Below are positions 10,752 through 21,620 of a stretch of 64,000 nucleotides of DNA, piece by piece. Under the pieces are notes generated by a model. The model did not search any database. It was not told where the DNA came from and was given only the letters and a program-made list of their open reading frames with translations. How positions within the stretch are numbered: position 1 is the first letter of the stretch; each line of letters starts with the position of its first letter. A program made the position numbers and the translations under genes. Source of the DNA: Bombardia bombarda. Lineage: Eukaryota; Ascomycota; Sordariomycetes; Sordariales; Lasiosphaeriaceae. Location: NCBI GenBank assembly GCA_030512295.1, contig JAULSR010000001.1:8455001-8519000 (forward strand), in the 5' to 3' direction.

Positions 10752-11374
10752 AAAAATGTAAAATATCAGAAAAAGGATGTCACTGGGTCATGTAAAAGTC
10801 CAGGGGACAATAAGCACCTGAGTTGGAATGTTTCAGGGCATATATGTGGGAGTGCGAATTTGGGGGCTCCCACGCGCTGGCAGCGGTTTACGCCGGCGCA
10901 ATGAATTCAAACGACGAGATTTTTGTTATAATGTTTGGTTGTGTGATGAGCCATTTCGATTTTCGACTGTGTTGGGGAACTCGTAAATATGGAAGCTTGC
11001 CAGAGCTCTCTCCCCTCTCTGGGGTCCACCGTTCGAGAATTGGAGAGGGGAGGGGGAAAACTGGGGCGTTTGTACTGTTACGTTTGCCAAGGCTTGCTTG
11101 CCAGGGTCCAGCAACAAGACGTCTGATGATTGCGGATGGGGGTACTTCAAGGCACCGCGCCTCCGCGCTTATTGAAGTAGGCTAAAATAGTGGAGCCACC
11201 TGTCGCCGGGCCGGCAAGCGACGTGTCAAGGCGCGCGGAAAAATCCAATCGGCCGTCAAGTCGCAGAGACGCGGCTTGCATTCAGTCAAGTAAATCAAAA
11301 AGATTTACGTCCAATTCGAGGGACCACGCCGCGACCATCCCAACCCATTACTCTCCACCACCCAGCCTCCAATT
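10752..11374. other. intergenic
   Basis: 3' UTR of the DJ-1-like gene and promoter of the uL23m gene. No other feature recognised. Confidence 0.5.
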
Positions 11375-12197
11375 ATGGCGACGTCAGTATCCGAGGCGGC
11401 CGCCAGGCTCGCGCCCAACTTTCGCGTGGGAGCGAAGAAGCTCTACCTGTAAGGACTCTTTTCCTTTTCAATCACCCACACGAATCAATATCGCTTCTAA
11501 CACCCCTATCCAGCCCCAACCACGTCATAACCTTCATCCGCCCCAAGCCCCAGCAGCCCGCCAACCTAGCCACATTCGTCGTGCCCCTCAAGTTTAACAA
11601 GCTCGATCTCCGCGACTACCTCTTCCACGCCTACGGCGTCCGGGTCAACGCCGTGCGCTCCTTCATCAACGAGCGCGCCCCGAGCGCAAGAACGAGCGCG
11701 GCAAGTGGTACCGCCCCCAGTCGCAAAAGATGATGATCGCCGAGCTCGTCGAGCCCTTTGCCTGGCCTGAGGCCCCGGGCCCCAACGACCCCGCCCTCAA
11801 GGCGTTCGACAACGAGACGTTCCAGAAGGTGAAGCAGACGCGCGACGACAACGCCGTGCTGCGCGCCCACTGGGCGCGCGGCGACATCCCGCTGCGCAAC
11901 ACGGCCAAGCAGACGGCGGTGCGCAAGGATCTCAAGAGGCAGGCGGCCGCGCTGGCGGCGGGCGAGGAGACGTGGGGGAACAGGACGATGACCAAGGAGG
12001 AGCAGGCGGAGGCGGAGGAGGAGGAGAGGATGCTGGCTGAGGAGGAGGAGGAGGCGGAGACTGAGGCGCGGCAGGCGAGGGCGGTGGAGGGCGAGACGGA
12101 GGGGGAGTGGAAGGAGGTGGAGAAGTTTGTGGAGGTGCCGAGGGCGGGGGGGAGCAAGACACAGTCTAAGAAGCCGACAGGGCAAGACTCAGTCTGA
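11375..12197 (+). CDS. MRP20: mitochondrial large-subunit ribosomal protein uL23m (frameshifted in this sequence)
   Basis: Exon 1 (11375-11448) and exon 2 (from 11514) join in phase to read ...VGAKKLYLPNHVITFIRPKP, then FVVPLKFNKLDLRDYLFHAY and VRVNAVRSFINERAP: the uL23 beta-alpha core that binds 23S-type rRNA near the exit tunnel. The frame then shifts by one base at the C run 11678-11681. Downstream, the next frame gives RKNERGKWYRPQSQKMMIAE, the expected continuation, and a long helical Glu-rich tail ending at TGA 12195-12197 (SKKPTGQDSV). One missing C explains everything. The gene encodes a component essential for mitochondrial translation in yeast, so a sequencing or assembly error is more likely than true loss. 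The spliced product would be about 250 residues. Confidence 0.85.
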
Positions 12198-12483
12198 GAA
12201 GACGGATGTGGATGATGTATAGAGCTTGGTTCGGAACCTGTCGCCGTTGGAATGATACTGTTGCATGTATGAGCGGTGCGAGAGACAGGTAGATAACAGG
12301 CACACGGACACCCATGGTTGATGGGGCGTAATATTACAATGTACAATAGTATACGATACGATATACAATAGACAAGGAGGCTGGTTGACTGGAAGCGGTT
12401 TGTCTACTGGACCTGGTACATGTGGGTAAGTGTGTACTTGGTTCTTCTGTTCATGTCTCACCTTGTTACTACGCCTACTACTG

Positions 12484-13816
12484 TCAGCTTGCGGGTGTTT
12501 TTAGGCTACTTTCACCTTCAGCAGTCGCATCAGCATCAACACCGACATCGACATTCACATCCGCAGCATCCACATCTACCCAGTGATCCTTATGCTGATA
12601 CAGCAGCGCCTGATTGCCCCAGCCCCACCACCCAGCCGTCAGACTCCGCGCAAACACCTCGAGGGCCTGATACCCCCCGGCGGCATGTACTCCTCAAACA
12701 GCCCGCGCAGACACGGCTTCCTCGAGTGCACATCCGGCACAGCCACAATCACCTTGCCCTTCACCGGCATCTTCTCTCCCCCATCTCCTCGCCGCCGCGC
12801 AATAAGCAACCTCTCCCAGGGCTTCCGCCACGCCGAGTGCGGACTGACGACCGGCTCGCCCTCCGCCGTCACCTTGAGCCAGGTCCACTCGCCCACCAGC
12901 TCCACCAGCCACTCGCTGAAGATGCCGCTGCCGGGCGCGAGCAGCAGGTCCGAGAAGCGCGCCGCGTTGGTCACCCACACCGCGACGAGGCCGCCGGGGG
13001 CGAGATGCGACGCGACGGGGATCAGGGAGAGTAAGGAGCGCATAGAGGAGAGGTCAGAGACGGGCTGGTAGTGGTTGTTGTTGCTGTTGCTGTGGCGGCG
13101 CTTGCGCTTGGCGGAGCGGTTCGGCCAGGGGGGGTCGAGGACGATGAGGTTGAACTGGGAGGGGGTGGTTGAGGAGAGGAAGATGGGGCGGTGGGTAGCG
13201 ATGGTGCCGAGGAGGTGGTGGGAGGAGGGGGGATGTGGTATTGGGTGAGGTCTGGAGGTGGAGGTGGGGGTGGGGGTGGGGGTGGTGATGGAGGGGTAGA
13301 GTCTGAGGACTCAGGTTGGTGAGATATGGGCTGGGTGTGTGACTGAGATTTCGTGGCGGGCTGGTTTTCTGCTAGTGGTGGTGGTGGTATTTGCTGCTGC
13401 TGTTGTTTCTGCGCTGACGATGAGGATGGTGATGATAGTGGAGGGCGACAGTGACGTGGTAAACACCAAGGGCCGTCATATGACTGGGCAATCTCGTCGA
13501 CGGCGGATTCGACGGCGGCAAGCGTCATGAGCTCGGCCACCTGGGCTGCATGACTCCCGGCCGAGGACTGTGGCTGACGGTAGCCGCCGCCTGACTTGGG
13601 CTCCGGGGTCGGGAAGGGAGCGGCCGGCGGCGGTGCCGAGACCAGGGTCCTGAGCTTGACCTGGTTCTGGTTCTTGGCGATGGCTGTCTCCACATTTGTT
13701 GTCTGCTCTTGCTCGAGTTGGCTGGATAGCACCTGGCCTTCCTCAATTGATCGTGGCAGATCCAGGAGCATCACGCTTTTGCTGGCGTTCTCAAAGAGAA
13801 CAGACGACAAGCTCAT
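12484..13816 (-). CDS. MT-A70 family (METTL4-like) adenine methyltransferase, two frameshifts in this sequence
   Basis: The start ATG at 13816 gives MSLSSVLFENASKSVMLLDL. A Pro/Gln-rich linker follows, then LTQYHIPP. After that the reading frame moves by one base at the G6 run 13227-13232 (C6 on the coding strand). The next frame carries the catalytic motif LIVLDPPWPNRSAKRKRRH, then MRSLLSLIPVASHLAPGGLV and a core reading WVTNAARF, EWTWLKVTAEGEPV, KPWERLLIARR and FEEYMPPGG. A second one-base shift at the C6 run 12673-12678 restores the conserved end YQALEVFARSLTAGWWGWGN, with TGA at 12484-12486. DPPW plus the NRSxKR context is typical of METTL4-like enzymes, which methylate N6 of adenine in snRNA or DNA; the fungal substrate is unproven. 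Both shifts look like homopolymer undercalls. Transcribed divergently from the LEU5-like gene. Confidence 0.82.
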
Positions 13817-14488
13817 CCCTCCCCCTCTCTTCTCCGAGATTCGGAAGCTCAATTGATTGAGGATACCTCGTACGTAGCTAAATTCATGCCAATCAATGGT
13901 ATCTTCAACTTTTTGCCGTCGGGGTTTGTAATCTGTGCTGTTTATTGGTTGCAGTTTCGAGGTTGGCTCGTGACCGTGTCACGCGAGCGACGGACTTAAG
14001 GGGCATAGGGGGTTTTATCTCTTGTAGGGGGCCTATCTCGGCAATCCTCGGCTTGGGGAAAGGCGGCGGCCACGCCCCAGGTCTCTGGGCAGCGGGGAGA
14101 TGGAGCCCAAAAAAGCTGCTTATCCACTGACTGGACTGCCATTCTCTTTTCCCGCACGCCCGCAGCCACAAATGACGTTGGCCTGTCGCATTCCATCGTC
14201 CTTCTCGTCCCTGTTGCATTCCTGCCAGCATCCCGCTAAACAATATCCCGATATCGATTTTGCGCACAACCACCGGCCCCCTTGCGCTGCGCAGTAACAA
14301 TACACCTAAATACCTGTATAGAAGACGCCACCTACGCTCCCCCGCAATGCCGGTGCCCACGACCTTGTAGATCTCCCGCATCCTCCTTCTCCCGAAACCC
14401 TCTCATCGCGACACCACCACCGACGACACCGACACCGACAACGACGACGACTACGACGGAGAAATTCCGTTGAAAGTCGAGAGTTGGA
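13817..14488. other. divergent promoter region, methyltransferase / CoA carrier
   Basis: 672-base spacer between two divergent start codons. Just upstream of the carrier gene (about 14408-14460) is a CGACAN-type short repeat tract. No coding sequence or transcription-factor site stands out. Confidence 0.5.
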
Positions 14489-15755
14489 ATGCCCTCGGCT
14501 CTCATAAGTAGTCATGCCTCCTCCATGACGGGAAGCGAGACAGTCAATGCGCCAAAGCCCCTGAGGAGACAACAGCAGGCCGCCCACACAGATCAGACAG
14601 ACCCTGCCATCTGCCCGACCGACAGCGAGGCCGCAGTGCACGAGGCGAAGTCGCGACAGAACAAGCGGAGCCTCGACTATGTCTGGAAGTCAGGCGTCGC
14701 CGGGGGGTTGGCCGGCTGTGCGGTATGTCGATCTATGAATTGTTCCCCCTTCCATGCCAGCGTCAGCATCACTAACAGTTCCCCCGCAGGCCAAAACCCT
14801 AGTAGCGCCGCTCGATCGCGTCAAGATCCTCTTCCAGTCTCACAACCCACATTTCATCAAGTACTCGGGGTCCTGGGTTGGCGTCGCCGGGGCCATCAAG
14901 GAAATAACCCGCCAAGACGGCGCCCTGGGACTATTCAGGGGTCACTCGGCCACCGTGCTGAGGATCTTTCCCTACGCCGCCATCAAGTTCCTCGCCTACG
15001 AGCAGATCCGGGCCGTCGTGATCCCCAACAAGGAGCACGAGACCCCTCTTCGTCGCCTCATGAGCGGCGCCCTAGCCGGCGTCACCTCGGTCTTCTTCAC
15101 CTACCCCCTCGAGGTCATCAGAGTCCGGCTCGCGTTCGAGACAAAAAAGGATAGCCGGTCATCGCTCCGGTCCATCTGTAGGAAAATATACAACGAGCAC
15201 GTATATAACAAACCGTCTCAAATAGAAGCAGCTGCAAAGGAGGCGCCCACCGCCATAGGGCGTGGCGCCGCCAGCGCCGTGACCGCCGTCGCCCCACGCT
15301 CCGGCCTCGTCAACTTCTACCGCGGCTTCTCGCCCACCCTGCTCGGCATGCTCCCCTACGCCGGCATGTCCTTCCTCACGCACGACACGGCCGGAGACGT
15401 TCTGCGCCATCCCAAGATCGCCAAGTGGACGACGCTACCGCCACCCGAGAACGCGCCGGCGGGTAAAGCCGCCCCACTGCGGTCCTGGGCTGAGCTACTG
15501 GCCGGCGGCACCGCCGGCGTCGTCTCGCAGACGGCGTCGTATCCCCTCGAGGTGATCAGGCGGCGCATGCAGGTCGGCGGCGCCGTTGGCGACGGCCACC
15601 GGCTGCGCATCGGCGAGACGGCCAGGCTGATCATCAAGGAGCGCGGCTTCCGTGGCTTTTTTGTAGGCCTGACGATTGGCTACGCCAAGGTGATGCCCAT
15701 GGCGGCTGTGGCGTTTTACACATACGAGCGGGTAAAGAGGGCGTTTGGGATTTAG
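14489..15755 (+). CDS. LEU5: mitochondrial carrier, LEU5/SLC25A16-type coenzyme A transporter
   Basis: Exons 14489-14722 and 14790-15755 (phase 0 junction) give 399 residues. After a roughly 60-residue polar N-terminus, SLDYVWKSGVAGGLAGCA leads into three carrier repeats with the signature motifs APLDRVKILFQ, YPLEVIRVRLAF and YPLEVIRRRMQV. Each is followed by a second helix with typical Gly-x-x-x-Gly packing (GLFRGHSATVLRIFPYAAIK; FYRGFSPTLLGMLPYAGMSF; FFVGLTIGYAKVMPMAAVAF). The long matrix loop of the second repeat (about residues 210-265, rich in Lys, Ala and Pro) and the overall order match fungal Leu5 and human Graves disease carrier. Family role: moves CoA or a precursor into the matrix across the inner membrane. 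The residue set at the contact points was not checked against other carrier subfamilies. Confidence 0.9.
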
Positions 15756-16817
15756 ACCTTTTTTTCTTTTGTGAAAGAAGGAGGGGTTTCTTGTTTTCTG
15801 TTATCGTCTGGCTGTTTCTGTTTTTTGAGTCTGTTAAAGAAGTTCGCATCATAAGATCGGCGGCGTTGGTTGGCTTTTTTTTTTTTTTGTATACACACGC
15901 AACAGCCTATACACATACAAGGTACTGGGGGGTTTGTTTGTTCATTGGCCCGCCCAGCACGCAGCTCCAAAGCTCTGTAGATAAAACGGGGTAGACACCT
16001 TAAGAGTACATTTTTTGTTTGTAGTACAGATAAGGATAGGGGGAGGCAAACTTGAAGCATTGATGAAAGCATTTTTAGGTTCATTTGCAGCACGCGTCAG
16101 ATACTTGGCTAAGGTAGGCGCATATAGATGATTATATTGACATTCAGGACGCATCCGGTATGTATCACACCTGTCGAATTCATCGCAATCCTGAGACTTC
16201 GCTTGACGTTACGAAAAGGGGGGTTGTCGGATGCTAGACAAAACAGAAGCAAGGTAGATGTCGGTACATGACCAAACACTCTCTGCACCCTTCGTTGCTC
16301 TGATTTATATGGTGTTACTGACAGTATCCTCTGATTCATTACATCAGTATTGACCTCACTTCAGCCCTCGTCGTCATCCGGCTCACAAGCCCATGTGAAG
16401 TCACGCCGTCCCAACTTTACAGCCGCCACAGGAGGCCATGCTTAAGCCACCCGGTGCCTCTTGTGCGCTACGCTAGCCACGGGTTAGGAGACAAGCACCC
16501 CTTAGGAAGACCCAAAGATGTCTTGAAGACGACTTGTGGGTTTGCGAAGGAAAGGAGAAGATGAGGAGACAACCTGTTAGTCGTCTCTAGAAAGACTCGC
16601 CTATAAAGGGATGAGGTAGCCGCTCATCAGTTATTGCCTAGTAGCCCTTTTGCCTGCTCTACCCCCCTAGTTGATAGAGCACTCTGCCAATATTCACCAG
16701 GATCTCTCTGTCTCTTCTCCTCTCATCGTCTCTGCTTCCTTCCTTTCTATTTCCCGTCCTGACTTTGTTTACATACCTACATGCGTACCTACCTTGGTAC
16801 TCCATCATTAGACCAAC
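15756..16817. other. intergenic
   Basis: 3' UTR of the CoA carrier, with a T12 run near 15876, and promoter of the thioesterase gene. Pyrimidine-rich sequence (about 16700-16760) precedes the thioesterase start, as is common before fungal transcription starts. No gene seen. Confidence 0.5.
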
Positions 16818-16884
16818 ATGGCAACAAGTCACTCCAACACCACCACCTCTGACAATGCAAACAACCATAACCGCACCACCAATC

Positions 16885-16915
<31 letters not shown>

Positions 16916-17662
16916 CGGCCCCGCCAGCCACAACCAATTCATCAAAGACCCCGTCGCCCACTTCCGCTCGATCCCCTGGTGCGCAGCCCTCCTCAACGAC
17001 CCAGCCGCCCAGGACCTCGTCGTCCCCGACCGCCGCCCGCTCTCCACAGGCGAGGGCAACTTCTCCCGCCGCATCATCAGCTCCGCCATGACAATCCGCG
17101 CCTCCATCAGGTTCTCGCGAAGACTAAAACCCATCGTCGAGTCGTCTGCGAACAAGGGAAAAATGCACAGGAATGACAAACCCCCCCTCACAGCAAGCAA
17201 GCCCCTCCTCTCCGGCGGCGGCCCCGCCAACGGCGAGCACCCCGAAAAGCCCTTTTACCTCTTCAACGCGCTGCTCGACCTAGGCGAGAACCTGAGCAGC
17301 TACGCGGGGACATTGCACGGGGGCGTGTGCGCGCTGCTGCTGGACGAAGTCATGGGCACAGCGGCGAATGCGCAGACCGAGGGGTATGGCGCGTACACGG
17401 TGCAGTTCAATGTGGATTATAAGAAGCCGGTCAAGGTGCCGCAGGTGGTGCTGGTGCGGACGAGGGTGGTGAGGAGGGTGGGGCGGAAGGTGTTTGTGAG
17501 GGGAGCGGTGGAGGATAGGGATGGTGAGTTTTTTGGCCCCCTTACTTTGTGAGGAGTGGCCGATGATACTAATTTGTTCTTTTTGTAATAGGAAATATCA
17601 TGGCTGAAGGGAATGCCTTGTGGATTGTTATGGAGAGGTATATTGGGAGGGCGAAGATATAG
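16818..17662 (+). CDS. hotdog-fold thioesterase (PaaI/4HBT superfamily)
   Basis: Exons 16818-17523 and 17592-17662 (phase 1) give 258 residues. An Asn/Ser/Pro-rich leader contains (Ser-Pro)n from a CACCCT hexamer repeated five times at 16885-16914. The domain starts near FIKDPVAHFRSIPWCAALLN. The hotdog core reads FYLFNALLDLGENLSSYAGT, then LHGGVCALLLDEVMG around residues 165-180, with the HGG motif at the start of the central helix. It then goes TVQFNVDYKKPVKVPQVVLV and ends in the small second exon with GNIMAEGNALWIVME. Members cleave acyl-CoA or similar thioesters, and the substrate cannot be told from sequence. The leader is not a clear mitochondrial presequence because it lacks Arg, so cytosol is the default guess. 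Confidence 0.87.
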
Positions 17663-18465
17663 AGAGAAATAGGGACACGACGCTACACTATTCACCATCA
17701 ACTAAATTAGAATTTTGGGGGCATTAACAAAGGTAAAACATGATGGAAATGAAAGCAACGATTGGATGATAGATTTTAGAAATTTTATACCTGAGAAAAG
17801 TATAAGAGCACACTGACTGGTTAGCTGACTTGCCGACGAACTGTCATATACACAAACGGTCACAATATATGATCCCTCCCATCTGCCAACAAGTATAGAT
17901 ACCTAGGGATGTGGTATATTCAAGCAGATTTGACATTATTAAAAGTTCTAAGCTTGCTATCAGTATCAAAATATCACACAGTAACAAAGCTATGGCAGAT
18001 TTCCACATGTTCAAGATTGAACCGACTCATCTTTTTAATCTTTAACGATAATCTGAGGATCAACGGCCCCATACGGATACACTGCACATCTATAGACCGC
18101 AGTGTTTGTCTACGGCAGCACCAAGGCAGATTCCATGGAGTCACACTGTCTGGTGGTAATCAACTCATCATCTTCTTCCCCTAATAACATTAAGAACAGC
18201 AAATCAAAAACAAAGCGGGGAATGGTGGTTGTAAACAAATGATAACAATAATATTATGGGTATATGTGTAGGTATGTAATAGGTATGCAGGTATATCGCG
18301 TTCCTCCTCTTCTTGAGCAATCCAACCGACAAACAAACACCTTCTACCCTTCAACACATTCCCAGATCCAACCCATACCTCCTTTTAAATAACAACAAAA
18401 CCCCCGAGTATATTTCATAACATTCATATTAACTCGCCGTCTTTCCTTACCCCGCACGCCCCCAA
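17663..18465. other. AT-rich convergent intergenic region
   Basis: Tail-to-tail spacer between the thioesterase (+) and phosphate permease (-) genes. It is clearly richer in A and T than the flanking genes and should hold both terminators. No gene seen. Confidence 0.5.
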
Positions 18466-20357
18466 TTAGTTAGACCCCGAGTCCTTCCCATGCTTCTCCT
18501 CCTCTACGAGCACGCCTCCCTGGGCCGCAGGCTGCTGCACACCCAGCGCCGCAACAGCAGCCGCATGCGCTGCTGCATAGTCATCATCGCCCGATAACTC
18601 CTCGAGCGTCTTGCGCTTCGTCTCTACAATCATAGCCGTCGATCCAATGCCCAGCAACATGAAGAGAGCATAGATCTCGAGCACGTGGTCCATCCAGGGG
18701 TTGGCGTTCTGGGACGTCGCGCCCCTGGTGCGCAGCGGCGCGATGGCGCCCTGGCCGATGATGGAGCCGATCTTGCCGGCGGCGGCAGAGATGCCGTGCG
18801 AGGTGGACCTGTAGCGCGTGGGGAAGCACTCGCCGGGAACGATAAACGTGGTGGCGTTGGGCCCAAAGTTGAAGAAGAATTGGGCGAGCACGAAGATGGC
18901 AAGCAGGCCCGAGGACGAGAGCTTGTTGTAGCCGAAGCCGAGGGCGATGAACAGCACGGTGAGGATGCCGAAGCCCATGAACTGGATCGGCTTGCGGCCG
19001 AGCGTGTCGACGGTGAAGACGGTGACCCAGTAGCCCGGGACGGCGCCCGCGAGCACGATGATGAGGTTTCCGATGGCCGTGTTGTAAAGGATTTCGTATG
19101 TGTTGTGCGCGCCCTTGGTTGAGTAGCCAATGGTCTCGAGGATGATGGCGTTATTGAGCGAGACGCCATAATAGGCAATGTCAAGGAAGCACCATGAGAG
19201 GGCGGTACTATCGTAGGTATAGGTTAGTTTTCGGGTTTCTAAGCGCTGATCTTCGTGAGGGAATGTTTTTGCAAGCTTACCCAGCGAGGAGCATGGCATT
19301 CTTGCGAATGGCATAGTGGCGGAAGAAGTCGGACCAGCTGGCCTTCGGGACGGCCAACTCCTTGATAGCCTGGACCTGAGCAGTGGCGCGGGCGACCTCA
19401 TCCGTGGTGCCCCCAGACTTGCCGTTCATGTAGGCCTTGACATCGTCGTTGGCCTTCTCGACATCCCGCTCGACATCAAAGGTGTAGCGAGGTGTCTCGG
19501 GGATGGTGAGGCGGTAGTACAGGGCAATGCAGCCGGGGACGGCACCGAAGCCGATCAGGATTCTCCACATCTTGTCAATGGCAGTAGCGCACCCGCCCGT
19601 GCATGTGGCCAGCGTGGGGGATGTCACAAGGGACTCCTTAAACCCGAGTGTGATGAAAAGCATGACGAAGGCAGCAGCAAGCTGACCGAAACCTTGCATG
19701 GCAAACACGGAGCCCATCATGGCGCCTCTCCACTTAGTTGTCGCGAACTCCGAGGTAATAACACTGGAAAGAGGATAATCTCCTCCAATGCCAACGCCCT
19801 GTGAACAAGAAAGTCAATGTTAGCTATCCGCATCCGTATTACCGTCATTGTTGGGTATCGCCAAGGTGTAAACATACCATGAGCACGCGCCAGAAGATGA
19901 TGAGACCAACAATGTCCATGGACGGGGAGGATGACGAAAGAGCCTGGGCCACAGTAGCGAAGATAATGACGATCAACTCCAGGCCGTACATGCTCTTGCG
20001 GCCGACGATATCTGCAAGTGCGCCAAAGCCTAGCTGTCCAACGACGGTGCCGGCTGAGGTTGCCAGCTTGATGGCCGTGTCCGAGGTGGTGGGCATGTGG
20101 CCAACACCAGGATAGTAGACGACGCCGAGCATCAGAGTCAGGAGGGAAACGCAGAAGATGTCGTAAGAGTCGGTAAAGAAGCCGACGCCAGCCACGACGA
20201 TGGCTCGGACGTGATACCAGCCGAAGGGGGCCTTGTCAATCTCGGCAAGGGCGAGCCGTCTCCGCTCATTGGGGTCTTTGACGTGGACAAAGTCATTGTG
20301 GAAGTTGTGATAGGCAGCGTTTCCGCCCGCCGTCTTTTGCACTGGTGCTTCAGCCAT
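18466..20357 (-). CDS. PHO84: high-affinity phosphate:H+ symporter (MFS, PHO84 type)
   Basis: Exons 20357-19878, 19798-19281 and 19207-18466 join in phase to 579 residues, the usual length. The start MAEAPVQKTAGGNAAYHNF was chosen because NDFVHVKDPNERRRLALAEI then follows at the spacing seen in fungal homologues; upstream Met codons only add low-complexity sequence. Transmembrane helix 1 carries GVGFFTDSYDIF. Exon 2 starts with GVGIGGDYPLSSVITSEF, the phosphate-symporter signature, and the central loop falls after the sixth helix. Exon 3 has GTLxxSW-like GTALSWCFLDIAYYGVSLN, FFFNFGPNATTFIVPGECFP and GKIGSIIGQGAIAPLR. The cytosolic tail is Ala/Gln/Glu-rich. Twelve helices, plasma membrane. Regulation by the Pho4/NUC-1 factor is suggested by two CACGTG sites about 1.0 and 1.3 kb upstream. 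Confidence 0.93.
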
Positions 20358-21380
20358 GGCGATGACCTCGAGCAGCGACTGGCTGCTGATGTTGTTGCTG
20401 TTGCTGGGGTTCAGAGCAACGAGGCTGACTGAGCTAGATCCGGAGTTGGATGTCTGGGAGTGGTGGGTAGACAAGGACGAAGAGAAACCTGGTGAGGAAA
20501 GAAGGGAGGAGGACGGAGGTGGGATATATACTGAAGTAATACAGAAGAGAGACAGGAGGAGAGCGGAAGTGCGGAAATAGCGTGGCAATTTATTTACTTG
20601 AGAGCAACAGCAGCTGAGGACGGGCTAAACCAAAATCCCACATCATCAGCAGCAAGCAGCAAGCAGAAGCGATCTCTCGCAAATCCCTGACCGTTCCCGC
20701 AGAGGGCCTTGCTCCGCGCATGGCAGGCTATCTTGTGCTGGGACGGGGGGGGGACCATGGCAAGGATTCCAATTTCAAAGACCCCAAGAGAAGAGGCAGT
20801 GTGGGCAACATGCACTGCTAGCGGGTATGCCCGCCGGTATCCCCCCCACAGAGGGTGGTGCGCATGCACCTGTTTTCGTCTTTCTCTGGTCGTTCAAGGG
20901 ACTGGAGATGCTGGGCCAAGCACGCGAACCCACAAAGCTTCCAGGTCGAATGGGTTTGGGGAGCGCCTCTCGTAAAGGTTGGGGGCCCAGACTCGGCCCC
21001 TAGTGGCTCCCCTCCCCTCCCCCTCGAGCACATATTTTCTTTGTCGTTCTGGAAGTCTACTGGGACGGGCAAAAGATCAGGATTATCTTTCCATGGACCA
21101 ATCAGAAGCCGCATTTGAGGGGTATGGCCGCAGGCAATCCCGTCACTGCCCAGGTCTCTCGGTGATGCTTTTTGGCTCGGGAGGCGTGAGAGGGTGTCGA
21201 TGAAGATTCTGACTGGTCCATTCTGCCTCTCTACTTACTCAATGTGAAATGCACATCGATATGCTGATTGTTTCGCCTAACACGCATCTCCATGGCGTTG
21301 GTAGTTGGCAATGGCGGAGCGTCGGTTCACCTAGATCATTATTTCTCGTTCTCTTGTGCTCGTGTGACCACAGTTCTCCC

Positions 21381-21386
21381 CACGTG
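21381..21386. promoter_or_regulatory. CACGTG motif, possible Pho4/NUC-1 site
   Basis: Palindromic E-box about 1.02 kb upstream of the phosphate permease start. Pho4/NUC-1 bHLH factors bind this core at phosphate-starvation genes. The distance is long for yeast but acceptable for filamentous fungi. CBF1/USF-like factors bind the same core, so the assignment is inference from the neighbouring gene. Confidence 0.4.
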
Positions 21387-21614
21387 TGGTCATGATCGAG
21401 CGGGCACGCCAAGCTGAGCAGTGCAGGCCAAGAGTTGATGCTCCAGTGTCTCGCGAGTCTAGCTTGTCAAAAAAATCGGTTCCAATTGTCTGGGCGGAAC
21501 ATTGAAGAAAAAAAGTCCAAAAACAGGCGTTCGTCAGATGGATCTTCCATGCATCGGATGGCCTGTTTCGTACCTCCAGATCGAAAAACCATACACAAGC
21601 CCTACCTCTGCCCA

Positions 21615-21620
21615 CACGTG
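21615..21620. promoter_or_regulatory. second CACGTG motif upstream of the phosphate permease
   Basis: Second copy 234 bases from the first, embedded in the longer palindrome ACACGTGT. Two copies in one upstream region make regulation of the permease more plausible than a single copy would. Confidence 0.4.

Noticed and set aside
16655..16700. D-arm-like string (TAGTTGATAGAGC) on the + strand
   Set aside because: No matching B-box or acceptor stem downstream, so not a tRNA gene.
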